Below, piece by piece: positions 27,438 to 36,489 of a stretch of 64,000 nucleotides of DNA (position 1 is its first letter; every line of letters starts with the position of its first letter). The notes under the pieces are model-generated. The model was not told where the DNA came from. It saw only the letters and a program-made list of their open reading frames with translations, and ran no database searches. The position numbers and the translations under genes are program-made. Location: NCBI RefSeq assembly GCF_028288225.1, contig NZ_JAQBOC010000045.1, forward strand, positions 62,001-126,000, read 5' to 3'. This stretch comes from Mucilaginibacter sp. (lineage in GTDB: Bacteria; Bacteroidota; Bacteroidia; Sphingobacteriales; Sphingobacteriaceae).

Positions 27438-28342
27438 GCAATTACGATTACCATACCCCAGTGATGCTTAATGAGTGTATTGAAGGGCTTAACATTAACC
27501 CGTCCGGAACTTATGTTGACGTAACTTTTGGCGGTGGCGGCCACTCGCGCGAGATCTTAAAGCATTTAAATAAAGACGGAAAGCTGCTTGCGTTTGACCA
27601 GGATGCTGATGCAAAGCAAAACATAATTGATGATGAACGTTTTATTTTCATCGATCAGAATTTTCGTTACCTCAAAAACTTTTGCCGTTTGCATGATTCT
27701 ATGCCGGTTGATGGCATATTGGCTGATCTGGGGGTTTCATCGTACCAGTTTGACCAGGCTGAGCGAGGTTTTTCAATCCGCTTTGATGCCGAGCTGGATA
27801 TGCGGATGAACCGGCAATCGGCATTAAGTGCTAAAGAGGTGGTAAATACTTATTCGGAGGCTGAGCTGCACCGTATTTTCGGGATTTATGGAGAAATTCA
27901 AAATGCAAAGTCGCTGGCTAATACCATAGTAACTGCCCGGTTAAATGCACCGATTGTAACGGTTGCGGATTTAAAAAATGCCATTATAAACCGCATCCCA
28001 AGGGGGAAAGAAAATAAATACCTGGCGCAGGTTTTCCAGGCTTTACGCATTGAGGTAAACCAGGAGCTGGAAGCATTAAAAGATTTTTTGATCCAGACGG
28101 CATCAGTGCTGGTTTCGGGCGGGCGGCTGGTGGTTATGTCATATCATTCGCTTGAAGACAGGCTGGTAAAAAACTTCATAGCCAAAGGCAAGTTTAGCGG
28201 CGAGGTGGAGAAGGATTTTTATGGTAACGATAATAAGCCATTTGATGCGGTAAGCCGCGGAGCAATCACAGCATCAGAAGATGAAATAAAAAACAATAAC
28301 AGGGCACGGAGCGCTAAGCTAAGAATAGCGGTAAAGAAATGA
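27434..28342 (+). CDS. rsmH: 16S rRNA (cytosine-1402-N4)-methyltransferase
   Basis: RsmH (MraW) methylates C1402 of 16S rRNA using SAM. The 302-residue length is normal. Motifs are YHTPVMLNECIEGL, the SAM-binding VDVTFGGGGHSREIL, DGILADLGVSSYQFD and the C-terminal SYHSLEDRLVKNF. It overlaps mraZ by 4 nt and the FtsL gene by 4 nt, so all are translationally coupled. Confidence 0.96.
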   Translation: MSNYDYHTPVMLNECIEGLNINPSGTYVDVTFGGGGHSREILKHLNKDGKLLAFDQDADAKQNIIDDERFIFIDQNFRYLKNFCRLHDSMPVDGILADLGVSSYQFDQAERGFSIRFDAELDMRMNRQSALSAKEVVNTYSEAELHRIFGIYGEIQNAKSLANTIVTARLNAPIVTVADLKNAIINRIPRGKENKYLAQVFQALRIEVNQELEALKDFLIQTASVLVSGGRLVVMSYHSLEDRLVKNFIAKGKFSGEVEKDFYGNDNKPFDAVSRGAITASEDEIKNNNRARSAKLRIAVKK

Positions 28343-28752
28343 CAAACAGGCTGCGTACACAAATTGAGGAGGAGGAAGCTGAGCAACAGAAGCTTATTGT
28401 TGAGGAGAAGCATGATAATGAGTTTCCGGATAATTTTATTACTCAATTTTTTACCAAAGGCTTTTGGAATGCTGAATCGGCCACAAAAGCGCTGCCATTT
28501 GTATTGTTTGTTGCTTTTTTAGGGATGATATATATTGCCAATATGCACATGGCCGAAAGAAGTATCCGTGATATTAATAAAATAAGCAAAGAAGTAAAAG
28601 AACTTAGCTGGGACTATAAAACTACCAAGGCCGACCTTGCTTTTAAAAGTACTCTTACCGAGGTTGCTAAACGCGTGGATACACTTGGTATAAAAGAATC
28701 GCTGCAGCCACCACAAAAAATTACAGATGCGGAGGTGAAAAATGAGCATTAG
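28339..28752 (+). CDS. ftsL: FtsL-like division protein
   Basis: The 137-residue protein has a cytoplasmic N-terminus rich in Glu/Gln, one membrane helix (LPFVLFVAFLGMIYIANMH at about 54-72) and a periplasmic coiled-coil-like helix (RDINKISKEVKELSWDYKTT). The layout, the position between rsmH and ftsI and the 4-nt overlap with rsmH identify it as the Bacteroidota FtsL type; sequence similarity to classical FtsL is low, as usual for this protein. It should form the FtsQ-FtsL-FtsB complex that activates septal synthesis. Confidence 0.85.
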   Translation: MTNRLRTQIEEEEAEQQKLIVEEKHDNEFPDNFITQFFTKGFWNAESATKALPFVLFVAFLGMIYIANMHMAERSIRDINKISKEVKELSWDYKTTKADLAFKSTLTEVAKRVDTLGIKESLQPPQKITDAEVKNEH

Positions 28753-30856
28753 AACCAATATACTAATGAGGGTTTACCTGGCTTTCGGGTTGATCCTCCT
28801 TTTTGCTGCAGCTGTAGTGATACAGTTGTTTCGTGTGCAGTTTGTACAGGGGAAGAAGTGGAAAGCTATGGCCACCACGCTTTCAACCCGCTATCAAACG
28901 GTTGAAGCCGCTCGCGGAAATATTTTTGCGGTTGATATGAGCCTGCTGGCTACGTCAGTACCCGAGTATGAATTGCATATGGATATGCTTGCGCCCGGTA
29001 TTGTGGATGATAAAGCTTTTAATGAGAACGTAGACTCATTAGCTATCAAGTTTTCGCAGCTATATGGCGATAAATCTGAAAAGGAATATTCACGCATGCT
29101 GCGCAATGCCCGTAAAGAAGGCTCGCGCTATCAGCTCATCAGGAGGAAGGTAACACACAGGGAGTTAACGCTAATCCGCAAGTTTCCTATTTTTAGGATG
29201 GGTAAATATAAAGGCGGACTGATAGTTATTGAACAAAACAGGCGCGTATTGCCTTTCCGGTCGCTGGCTGCACGTACTATTGGTTACAAAAATGATAATG
29301 TAAAAAATGCAGTCGGACTTGAAGGTGCTTATTCCAGCTACATTAATGGCGAAAGCGGCAAACGATTAATGCAGCGAATGGCCGGTGGCACATGGATGCC
29401 TGTTAATAATGGAGAAGACGAGATAGAGCCTAAAGAGGGTGCCGACATTATTTCGACCATTGATGTTAATTTCCAGGATGTTGCGCAGGATGTATTAAAA
29501 GCGCAGCTGGAGGCCACAGAAGCAGACCACGGTTGCGTAGTGCTGATGGAAGTTGCCACAGGTGAGATAAGGGCCATTGCAAATTTTACCCGAAACAAAG
29601 AAGGTAAATACGAGGAAAAGTTAAATTATGCCATAAGCAATGCGGCGGATCCGGGTTCAACCTTTAAGCTGGCCACATATATGACGCTTTTTGATCAGCA
29701 TAAGATTGATACTAACTCAATTATAAACGCCGAGGGTGGCAGATATAAAATACCTAAGGGGCCAACCATTAGCGACGTGGAGGATTACAATTTTATAATA
29801 ACAGCTAAAAAGGCATTTGAAGAATCGTCAAATGTTGCAGCTGCCAAATTTGTTTATAATGCCTACAACAATAATCCTAAAGAGTTTACCGATAAGCTAT
29901 ACAGCTATCATTTAAACGAACCACTTGACCTGCAGATTCCCGGCGAAGGGATCCCGGTGGTTAAAAACCCAAAAAGCCGCAGCTGGAATAGATATTATAC
30001 CCTGCCCGAAATGGCTTATGGTTATGAAATGAAGATCACGCCGTTGCAAATGCTTGCGCTTTATAATGCGGTAGCTAACAATGGCAAAATGATTGCACCA
30101 CTATTGGTAAAAGAGATTCGCAGGCTGGGAAACACTGTAGAGCAGTTCCAGGCAAGGGTAATTAATGAAAAGGTGTGCTCTGATGCAACGCTTGGGAAAA
30201 TGAAAAGCCTGCTGGAGGGTGTAATTACCGAAGGTAACGGTAAAACATTATTCAAAAATTCATTGTATTCGGTGGCCGGTAAAACCGGAACGGCACAAAT
30301 TGCAAACGGGGCAGCAGGTTATGGTGTTAAAAAAACTTACCAGGCTTCGTTTTGCGGATATTTTCCGGCTAATAATCCTAAGTATTCCATGATAGTGGTT
30401 ATTAACCATCCAACTAAAGGATCATACCTGGCTGCGAAGGTTGCCGGTCCGGTTTTTAAGAAAATTGCAGACAGGGTATATGCCGGCGACCAGAATATGA
30501 ACCAGGCCGTACCAATGCATTATGTAGGTAACACAAATTTGCCGCAGATAAAAAAAGGGAATGTAAAAGCGTTAAAGCAGATATATACCAAATTAGGTGT
30601 TAAACCGCTGTATGCAACCAATAATGCTGCCGGTAACGGCGTTGATACCAGTAATGGTATTGCTTTTGAGGATGCAACCTATAAAAGTGGTGTAGTACCA
30701 CAGGTAAAAGGAATGGGGTTGAGCGATGCCTTATATGCGCTGGGAAATGCAGGCTACAAGGTTGTAGCTCGCGGTAGTGGCATGGTGGCTAATCAATCGG
30801 TAAATGCAGGGAGCATGATACCAAAGGGATCAAAAATAATAATTGAATTGCAATGA
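28742..30856 (+). CDS. ftsI: Septal peptidoglycan transpeptidase FtsI (PBP3-type)
   Basis: The 704-residue protein has an N-terminal membrane anchor (VYLAFGLILLFAAAVVIQLF), a pedestal domain, and a transpeptidase domain with active-site S306 in STFK, the SSN motif in FEESSNVAAAK and KTGTAQ near 514. A C-terminal PASTA-like domain (about 640-704, VPQVKGMGLSDALYALG) is present. It crosslinks septal peptidoglycan. It overlaps ftsL by 11 nt and the murE start by 4 nt. Confidence 0.95.
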   Translation: MSIRTNILMRVYLAFGLILLFAAAVVIQLFRVQFVQGKKWKAMATTLSTRYQTVEAARGNIFAVDMSLLATSVPEYELHMDMLAPGIVDDKAFNENVDSLAIKFSQLYGDKSEKEYSRMLRNARKEGSRYQLIRRKVTHRELTLIRKFPIFRMGKYKGGLIVIEQNRRVLPFRSLAARTIGYKNDNVKNAVGLEGAYSSYINGESGKRLMQRMAGGTWMPVNNGEDEIEPKEGADIISTIDVNFQDVAQDVLKAQLEATEADHGCVVLMEVATGEIRAIANFTRNKEGKYEEKLNYAISNAADPGSTFKLATYMTLFDQHKIDTNSIINAEGGRYKIPKGPTISDVEDYNFIITAKKAFEESSNVAAAKFVYNAYNNNPKEFTDKLYSYHLNEPLDLQIPGEGIPVVKNPKSRSWNRYYTLPEMAYGYEMKITPLQMLALYNAVANNGKMIAPLLVKEIRRLGNTVEQFQARVINEKVCSDATLGKMKSLLEGVITEGNGKTLFKNSLYSVAGKTGTAQIANGAAGYGVKKTYQASFCGYFPANNPKYSMIVVINHPTKGSYLAAKVAGPVFKKIADRVYAGDQNMNQAVPMHYVGNTNLPQIKKGNVKALKQIYTKLGVKPLYATNNAAGNGVDTSNGIAFEDATYKSGVVPQVKGMGLSDALYALGNAGYKVVARGSGMVANQSVNAGSMIPKGSKIIIELQ

Positions 30857-32313
30857 GATATTTGAGCGACATAATAGAAGGGCTTGCATTCACTGAGCTA
30901 CAGGGTAGTGCTGATATTGAGATAACGGCCATCGTGTTTGATTCGAGGAAAGTTATTCCCGGATGTATGTTTGTGGCTGTAAAGGGTACCATAGTTGATG
31001 GGCATGATTATATATTGCAGGCCATTAAAGAAGGCGCCGTAGCTGTTATATGTGAAGAATTACCTTCCCGCGTTACAGGCGAGGTTGATTTTTTAATGGT
31101 GGCCGACTCGGCTATTGCGTTGGGAATAGTATCAGCTAATTTTTATGAGAATCCATCATCAAAATTGAAACTGGTTGGAGTAACCGGTACCAATGGCAAA
31201 ACTACTATAGCAACATTGCTTTATAAATTGTTCCGTGATCTGGGGTATAAATGTGGCTTGTTATCGACCGTTGAAAACCAGATAAATGGCGAGGTTATCC
31301 AGGCAACACATACAACCCCTGATCCTGTTGAGCTAAACAGGTTATTGAACGATATGGTTGAGCAGGGTTGCGACTACTGTTTTATGGAGGTAAGCTCACA
31401 TGCTATTGCCCAGCACCGCATAGGTGCGCTGAAATTTACAGGCGCAATATTCTCAAACCTAACACATGACCATTTAGATTATCATAAAACATTTGAGAAA
31501 TATCTTAAAGCAAAAAAAACGTTTTTTGATGAACTGCCGTCCAATGCATTTGCATTAACCAATATTGACGATAAGAACGGCAACGTAATGCTGCAAAATA
31601 CCAATGCCCATAAAAAGACCTATGGACTAAAAAGTATGGCAGACTATAAAGCCCGCATCCTTGAAAATCAGTTTGAAGGCTTGCTTTTGCAGATTGACAA
31701 TGAAGAGGTTTGGTTTAAAATGGTGGGCACTTTTAATGCATATAATTTATTAGCTGTTTATGCTGCGGCTATGCTGCTTGAGCAGGATAAAACTAAAATA
31801 TTAACCAGCCTGAGCAAATTAACGGGTGCAAAAGGCCGCTTTGATTATATAGTAGCTCCAAACAAGGTGATAGGTATTGTTGATTATGCACACTCGCCTG
31901 ATGCTATTCAAAACATATTAAGCACGGTTCATGATATCCGCAAGAATAGTGAGAAAGTGATAACAGTGATTGGCTGTGGCGGCGACAGGGATAAAGCCAA
32001 ACGCCCGATTATGGCGAAAGTTGCCTGCGAATGGAGCGACAGGGTGATATTAACATCAGATAACCCGCGCTCTGAAGATCCGGCGCAGATAATAAAGGAC
32101 ATGGAAGAAGGCGTTGATCCGGCCTTTAAAAGATATACGTTAAGCATTGTAGACAGGCGCGAAGCCATAAAAACAGCCTGCATGCTGGCTAAGCCTGGTG
32201 ATATCGTTGTAGTTGCAGGCAAAGGCCATGAAAAGTACCAGGAAATACATGGGGTGAAGAATCACTTTGACGATATGGAAGAGCTGGGTGCGATTTTTAA
32301 AGAAATGAATTAA
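30853..32313 (+). CDS. murE: UDP-MurNAc-tripeptide synthetase (MurE)
   Basis: MurE adds the third residue of the stem peptide in the cytoplasm. The 486-residue protein has the Mur ligase ATP loop GVTGTNGKTT and the DNPRSEDP motif at about 403-410. The DNPR form is the known marker of meso-diaminopimelate specificity, which fits the presence of dapA in the same region. Its ATG overlaps the ftsI stop (ATGA). The following 86 nt before mraY hold repeats, so the tight coupling breaks here. Confidence 0.95.
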   Translation: MRYLSDIIEGLAFTELQGSADIEITAIVFDSRKVIPGCMFVAVKGTIVDGHDYILQAIKEGAVAVICEELPSRVTGEVDFLMVADSAIALGIVSANFYENPSSKLKLVGVTGTNGKTTIATLLYKLFRDLGYKCGLLSTVENQINGEVIQATHTTPDPVELNRLLNDMVEQGCDYCFMEVSSHAIAQHRIGALKFTGAIFSNLTHDHLDYHKTFEKYLKAKKTFFDELPSNAFALTNIDDKNGNVMLQNTNAHKKTYGLKSMADYKARILENQFEGLLLQIDNEEVWFKMVGTFNAYNLLAVYAAAMLLEQDKTKILTSLSKLTGAKGRFDYIVAPNKVIGIVDYAHSPDAIQNILSTVHDIRKNSEKVITVIGCGGDRDKAKRPIMAKVACEWSDRVILTSDNPRSEDPAQIIKDMEEGVDPAFKRYTLSIVDRREAIKTACMLAKPGDIVVVAGKGHEKYQEIHGVKNHFDDMEELGAIFKEMN

Positions 32314-32324
32314 AAAAAAAGTTC

Positions 32325-32390
32325 ATGGACCATCGACCATGGTCCATGGAAAAAAAATCAGTGAAATCAATTATAAAATCAGTGAAATCA
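32325..32390. repeat. CATGG palindromes and ATCAGTGAAATCA pair before mraY
   Basis: CATGGACCATCGACCATGG-type words (about 32324-32349) are followed by two 13-mers ATCAGTGAAATCA at 32357-32369 and 32378-32390, period 21 bp. The second ends 9 nt before the mraY ATG. Confidence 0.8.
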
Positions 32391-32399
32391 AACTAAGGA

Positions 32400-33641
32400 A
32401 TGCTTTACTACTTATTCACCTGGCTTAATAAAAATTACACAATACCCGGCTCGGGGGTGTTTCAATACATCACGTTCCGTACGGCAATGGCTGTAATTAC
32501 ATCTTTGGTGGTAACCACGGTATTTGGTCGCAGGCTGATTGATTATTTACGGTTTAAGCAGGTGGGCGAAACTGTAAGGAACCTGGGCCTTGAAGGGCAG
32601 ATGCAAAAGGCCGGTACCCCAACAATGGGTGGGCTTATCATCATATTAGGCATATTGGTACCTACACTTTTATTTGCCAAGCTGGGCAACATCTACATCG
32701 TCATGATGCTGGTTACAACTGTTTGGTTGGGCGCGATAGGCTTTTTGGACGACTATATAAAAGTATTTAAAAAGAATAAAGAAGGTTTAGCCGGTAAGTT
32801 TAAGATAATAGGCCAGGTTGGTTTAGCCTTGTTCATCGGGTTTACAATGTATTCAAATCCGGATATTGTAATCCGGCAGGAAGTGAAGCCGCCGGTTAAA
32901 ATTGATGCCCCTGTTGATTTTCATATGCGCGGCAACAAACCTGTTTATACGCAGGATATCCGGTCGACCAAAACAACCCTGCCATTCTATAAAAACAACG
33001 AGTTTGATTATGGCAAGGTGTTAAAGTTTATTGGCGCCGACTCTGACCATTACTCACTGCTGATATTTATGTTCTCGGTAATTATAATTATCACATTCAT
33101 ATCAAACGGAGCCAATATTACTGATGGAATTGACGGCCTTGCAACAGGTACTTCCGCCATTATCGGCATCACGCTGGCCATACTGGCTTATGTATCAAGT
33201 AACACAATTATAGCCGAATACCTGAATATAATGTATATTCCCAATTCGAGCGAGCTGGTAATTTTTGCGGGTGCCTTTGTGGGCGCATGTGTAGGCTTCC
33301 TGTGGTACAACTCATACCCGGCTCAGGTATTTATGGGTGATACAGGCAGCCTGGCAATTGGTGGAATAATAGCAGTATTTGCTATCATGATCCGTAAGGA
33401 GCTACTGGTGCCATTACTATGCGGGGTTTTTGTGATCGAGAACCTGTCGGTAATTATCCAGGTATCCTGGTTTAAATTTACAAGGATAAGGTTCGGCGAA
33501 GGGAGGAGGGTGTTTTTAATGTCGCCCCTGCATCACCATTACCAGAAAAGGGGGTTTCATGAAGCTAAGATCGTAACCCGGTTTTGGATCATCGGCATCC
33601 TGCTGGCAATAGTTACTATAATAACGTTGAAGCTGAGGTAG
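32400..33641 (+). CDS. mraY: Phospho-N-acetylmuramoyl-pentapeptide-transferase
   Basis: MraY moves phospho-MurNAc-pentapeptide onto undecaprenyl phosphate to make lipid I in the membrane. The 413-residue protein has about ten membrane helices and the family segments [23 protein letters not shown] (catalytic DD), [15 protein letters not shown] (metal-binding D) and the histidine-rich [12 protein letters not shown]. The length is above that of E. coli MraY, with an extra segment near residues 160-200 ([16 protein letters not shown]) as in other Bacteroidota. The ATCAGTGAAATCA repeat precedes its start by 9 nt. Confidence 0.95.
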   Translation: MLYYLFTWLNKNYTIPGSGVFQYITFRTAMAVITSLVVTTVFGRRLIDYLRFKQVGETVRNLGLEGQMQKAGTPTMGGLIIILGILVPTLLFAKLGNIYIVMMLVTTVWLGAIGFLDDYIKVFKKNKEGLAGKFKIIGQVGLALFIGFTMYSNPDIVIRQEVKPPVKIDAPVDFHMRGNKPVYTQDIRSTKTTLPFYKNNEFDYGKVLKFIGADSDHYSLLIFMFSVIIIITFISNGANITDGIDGLATGTSAIIGITLAILAYVSSNTIIAEYLNIMYIPNSSELVIFAGAFVGACVGFLWYNSYPAQVFMGDTGSLAIGGIIAVFAIMIRKELLVPLLCGVFVIENLSVIIQVSWFKFTRIRFGEGRRVFLMSPLHHHYQKRGFHEAKIVTRFWIIGILLAIVTIITLKLR

Positions 33642-33652
33642 TGACTAGAGGT

Positions 33653-33725
33653 TGGAGATTAGAGATTAGAGATTAGTTAAGAAGAAAATAAAAGAGACCA
33701 TGGACTATATAGACCATGGTCTATA
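33653..33725. repeat. GATTAGAGATTAG words and CATGG palindromes between mraY and murD
   Basis: Tandem GATTAGA words (33655-33676) are followed by GACCATGGACTATA and TATAGACCATGGTC around 33694-33726. An in-frame ATG at 33716 falls inside the second CATGG palindrome, so it is doubtful as the murD start. Confidence 0.75.
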
Positions 33726-33739
33726 GACGAAAAGAGTTA

Positions 33740-35083
33740 ATGGAATCAAATAAGAAAATAGTAGTTCTAGGTGCAGGCGAAAGCGGGGTGGGTGCGGCAT
33801 ACCTGGCTCAGCAGCAAGGCTACGAAGTTTTTGTGTCTGATTTTGGAGGGATTACTGATAACTATAAAGAGCAGCTGCAAGGCTGGAACATTCGCTTTGA
33901 AGAAAACCAGCATACAGAAGCTGAGATCCTGAAGGCGGTTGAGGTAATTAAAAGTCCAGGGATTCCAGACAAGGCGCCGATCATTAAAAAGATAAAGGAA
34001 AAAGCGATCCCGATTATATCAGAAATAGAATTTGCAGGCAGGTATACCAATGCGAAAATTATAGGCATTACAGGGTCTAACGGAAAAACCACTACATCCA
34101 GCCTAACGTATCATATCCTGAAAAATGCAGGATTAAATGTTGGGTTAGCCGGTAATATAGGTAAAAGTTTTGCTTACCAGGTAGCTACCGAAAAGTTTGA
34201 CTTGTATGTACTTGAGATTAGCAGCTTTATGCTTGACGATATGTTCAGTTTTAAGGTTGATATAGCGGTATTATTAAATATAACACCCGATCATTTAGAC
34301 CGGTACGATTACAAACTGGAAAACTATGCAGCGTCAAAGTTTCGCATCTCTCAAAATCAAACAGCCGGTGATTATTTCATTTACTGTGCAGATGATCCGG
34401 AAACCATTAAAGGAATGGTCGGGCGAAGCTTTGCAGCGCAGCAGTTGCCGTTTTCTATCGAAAAAAAAATTGAACAGGGAGCATATCTCGAACAAGACAA
34501 TATTGTCATTAACATTCACCAACAACATTTTCAGATGTCAATTCACGAATTAGCTTTACAGGGTAAACACAACATTTATAACTCTATGGCATCAGGTATA
34601 GTAGCAAAAGTACTCGAACTGCGGAACCCTTCAATGAGGGAGAGCATGGGTAACTTCAAAAGCATTGAGCACAGGCTGGAGTCGGTTGCTGTAATATCCG
34701 GCATCAGCTTTATCAATGATTCAAAAGCTACCAACGTTAACTCAACCTGGTACGCCCTTGAAAGTATGACCAGCGATGTAGTACTGATACTTGGCGGAGT
34801 TGATAAAGGCAATGATTACGGTATGCTTAAGGACCTGGTTAGGCAAAAAGTAAAAGCAATAGTTTGCCTTGGTAAGGATAACAGGCGCATTCATGATGCT
34901 TTTGAAGACGTGGTAGAAATTATAGTAAATACTTATTCGGCCCAGGAAGCCGCAACAGTATCCTATCACCTTGCAACAAAAGGAGATACGGTATTGCTGT
35001 CACCCGCATGTGCAAGCTTTGACCTCTTTAAAAATTACGAAGACAGGGGCAGGCAATTTAAACAGGCGGTGAAGGAACTGTAA
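33740..35083 (+). CDS. murD: UDP-N-acetylmuramoylalanine-D-glutamate ligase
   Basis: MurD adds D-glutamate to UDP-MurNAc-L-Ala. The 447-residue protein has an N-terminal Rossmann-like domain (KKIVVLGAGESGVGAAYLAQ), the ATP loop IGITGSNGKTTTSSLT, NITPDHLDRYD and the C-terminal LSPACASFDLFKNYEDRG. An upstream in-frame ATG at 33716 lies in a CATGG palindromic repeat and would add eight residues; the ATG at 33740 gives the normal family start, so it is chosen. It belongs to the dcw operon. Confidence 0.94.
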   Translation: MESNKKIVVLGAGESGVGAAYLAQQQGYEVFVSDFGGITDNYKEQLQGWNIRFEENQHTEAEILKAVEVIKSPGIPDKAPIIKKIKEKAIPIISEIEFAGRYTNAKIIGITGSNGKTTTSSLTYHILKNAGLNVGLAGNIGKSFAYQVATEKFDLYVLEISSFMLDDMFSFKVDIAVLLNITPDHLDRYDYKLENYAASKFRISQNQTAGDYFIYCADDPETIKGMVGRSFAAQQLPFSIEKKIEQGAYLEQDNIVINIHQQHFQMSIHELALQGKHNIYNSMASGIVAKVLELRNPSMRESMGNFKSIEHRLESVAVISGISFINDSKATNVNSTWYALESMTSDVVLILGGVDKGNDYGMLKDLVRQKVKAIVCLGKDNRRIHDAFEDVVEIIVNTYSAQEAATVSYHLATKGDTVLLSPACASFDLFKNYEDRGRQFKQAVKEL

Positions 35084-35089
35084 AAAAAG

Positions 35090-35156
35090 ACCATGGCCTA
35101 TAGTCCATGGACCATGGTCGAAAAATCGGTGTAATCAAAATTAATCGGTGAAATCA
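35090..35156. repeat. CATGG palindromes and ATCGGTGNAATCA pair before ftsW
   Basis: GACCATGGCC and TCCATGGACCATGGTCG words are followed by ATCGGTGTAATCA (35125-35137) and ATCGGTGAAATCA (35144-35156), period 19 bp. The last ends 10 nt before the ftsW ATG. Confidence 0.85.
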
Positions 35157-35166
35157 AAAAAATAAT

Positions 35167-36312
35167 ATGCATAAAATACTCAGTAATACAAAAGGAGACC
35201 GCTGGATCTGGCTTATCGTCATATTGTTGTCGGTTATTTCATTGCTGGCTGTTTACAGCGCTATAGGGTCGCTTGCTTACAAAAGGGGAGTGGGCACGGA
35301 GTCTATACTGATAAAACACCTGGCCATGATAGTTGGTGGCATAGCTTTAATGTACCTGTCGCATAAAATTGATTACCGGTATTATCGTGGCATCTCAAAA
35401 TTGCTGATGATAATAACCATTCCATTGTTACTGTACACGCTAATTTTTGGGCATCACATAAACGAGGCCAGCCGCTGGATTCCCATTCCGGGTACCGGCC
35501 TTAGTTTTCAAACTTCAGATTTGGCCAAGCTTGCATTGATAACCTACCTGGCTCGCACATTATCAATTAAACAGGAAAATATTAAGGACGTAAAACAGTC
35601 ATTTATCCCAATAATGGGGGCAGTTTGTGTGGTTTTTGCACTTATAGCATGGGCCAACCTTTCCACAGCTTTGATGCTGTTTGGAGTTAGCATTTTGTTG
35701 CTGATAATGGGGCGTATAAGTGTTAAGCAAATTGCAGTGGTATGTATGGGTGGCGCCGTAGTGTTATCCGGCATATTATTTTTAGGGCCGCGCCGCCACA
35801 TGTATATTACCCGTATAGAAACCTATATGCACCCTGAAAAGGCTGACCCGGATAAGGCGCAGCAATCCAATCATGCAAAAATTGCAATAGCTACAGGCGG
35901 CTTGTTTGGCAAAGGTGTAGGTAACAGCGATGAGATAAACAGCTTACCCGAAGCATACTCTGACGAAATATATGCTATTATAGTTGAAGAATACGGTTTG
36001 GTTGGTGGTATTGTGCTGATAGGCATTTACCTGTTCCTGTTATTCAGGTGTATAAAAATTGCAACCCGGGCGCCGAAAGCATTTGGTACGCTGCTGGCTG
36101 CAGGACTTAGCTTTAGTTTAACAATACAGGCATTTGCTAATATGGCGGTTGCAGTTGGATTGGGTCCGGTGACGGGAATCCCGCTGCCATTTGTAAGTAT
36201 GGGTGGTACATCCATATTATTTACCAGCCTGGCATTTGGTATTATATTATCAGTTAGCAGGGATATTGACGAACCTAAAAAAGTTATAGTAGGCGAAATA
36301 AGCATGGCGTAG
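35167..36312 (+). CDS. ftsW: Septal peptidoglycan polymerase FtsW (SEDS)
   Basis: FtsW is the SEDS glycosyltransferase that polymerises septal glycan strands from lipid II, paired with FtsI. The 381-residue protein has about ten membrane segments and the SEDS motifs GHHINEASRWI near 99-109, FQTSDLAKLALI, GLFGKGVGNS and the C-terminal GLGPVTGIPLPFVSMGGTS (shown in part by the family). The catalytic aspartate-type region FQTSDLAK is intact. It sits between murD and murG as usual. Confidence 0.95.
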   Translation: MHKILSNTKGDRWIWLIVILLSVISLLAVYSAIGSLAYKRGVGTESILIKHLAMIVGGIALMYLSHKIDYRYYRGISKLLMIITIPLLLYTLIFGHHINEASRWIPIPGTGLSFQTSDLAKLALITYLARTLSIKQENIKDVKQSFIPIMGAVCVVFALIAWANLSTALMLFGVSILLLIMGRISVKQIAVVCMGGAVVLSGILFLGPRRHMYITRIETYMHPEKADPDKAQQSNHAKIAIATGGLFGKGVGNSDEINSLPEAYSDEIYAIIVEEYGLVGGIVLIGIYLFLLFRCIKIATRAPKAFGTLLAAGLSFSLTIQAFANMAVAVGLGPVTGIPLPFVSMGGTSILFTSLAFGIILSVSRDIDEPKKVIVGEISMA

Positions 36313-36313
36313 A

Positions 36314-36489
36314 GTCCCCTAACCCCTAAAGGGGGAATAATGTGCGGATATGCAAATGTGCGGATGTGCGAATAAAAAAATAAAGAGAAGTTAGAAAGGC
36401 GATAATTAATCGGTGAAATCAAAATAAATCGGTGGAATCAAGGAATAAAAACCAACCCAATCAAAAACTCCCCCGCCAGCTGGCGGGGG
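36314..36489. repeat. Repeat block running into the murG coding region
   Basis: The gap holds TCCCCTAACCCCTAAAGGGG, TGTGCGGATATGC-type words, ATCGGTGAAATCA (36409-36421) and ATCGGTGGAATCA (36428-36440), period 19 bp. Within the coding region a perfect 20-bp palindrome with half-sites CCCCCGCCAG and CTGGCGGGGG covers 36470-36489. The GTG start of murG is part of the second 13-mer. Confidence 0.85.
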
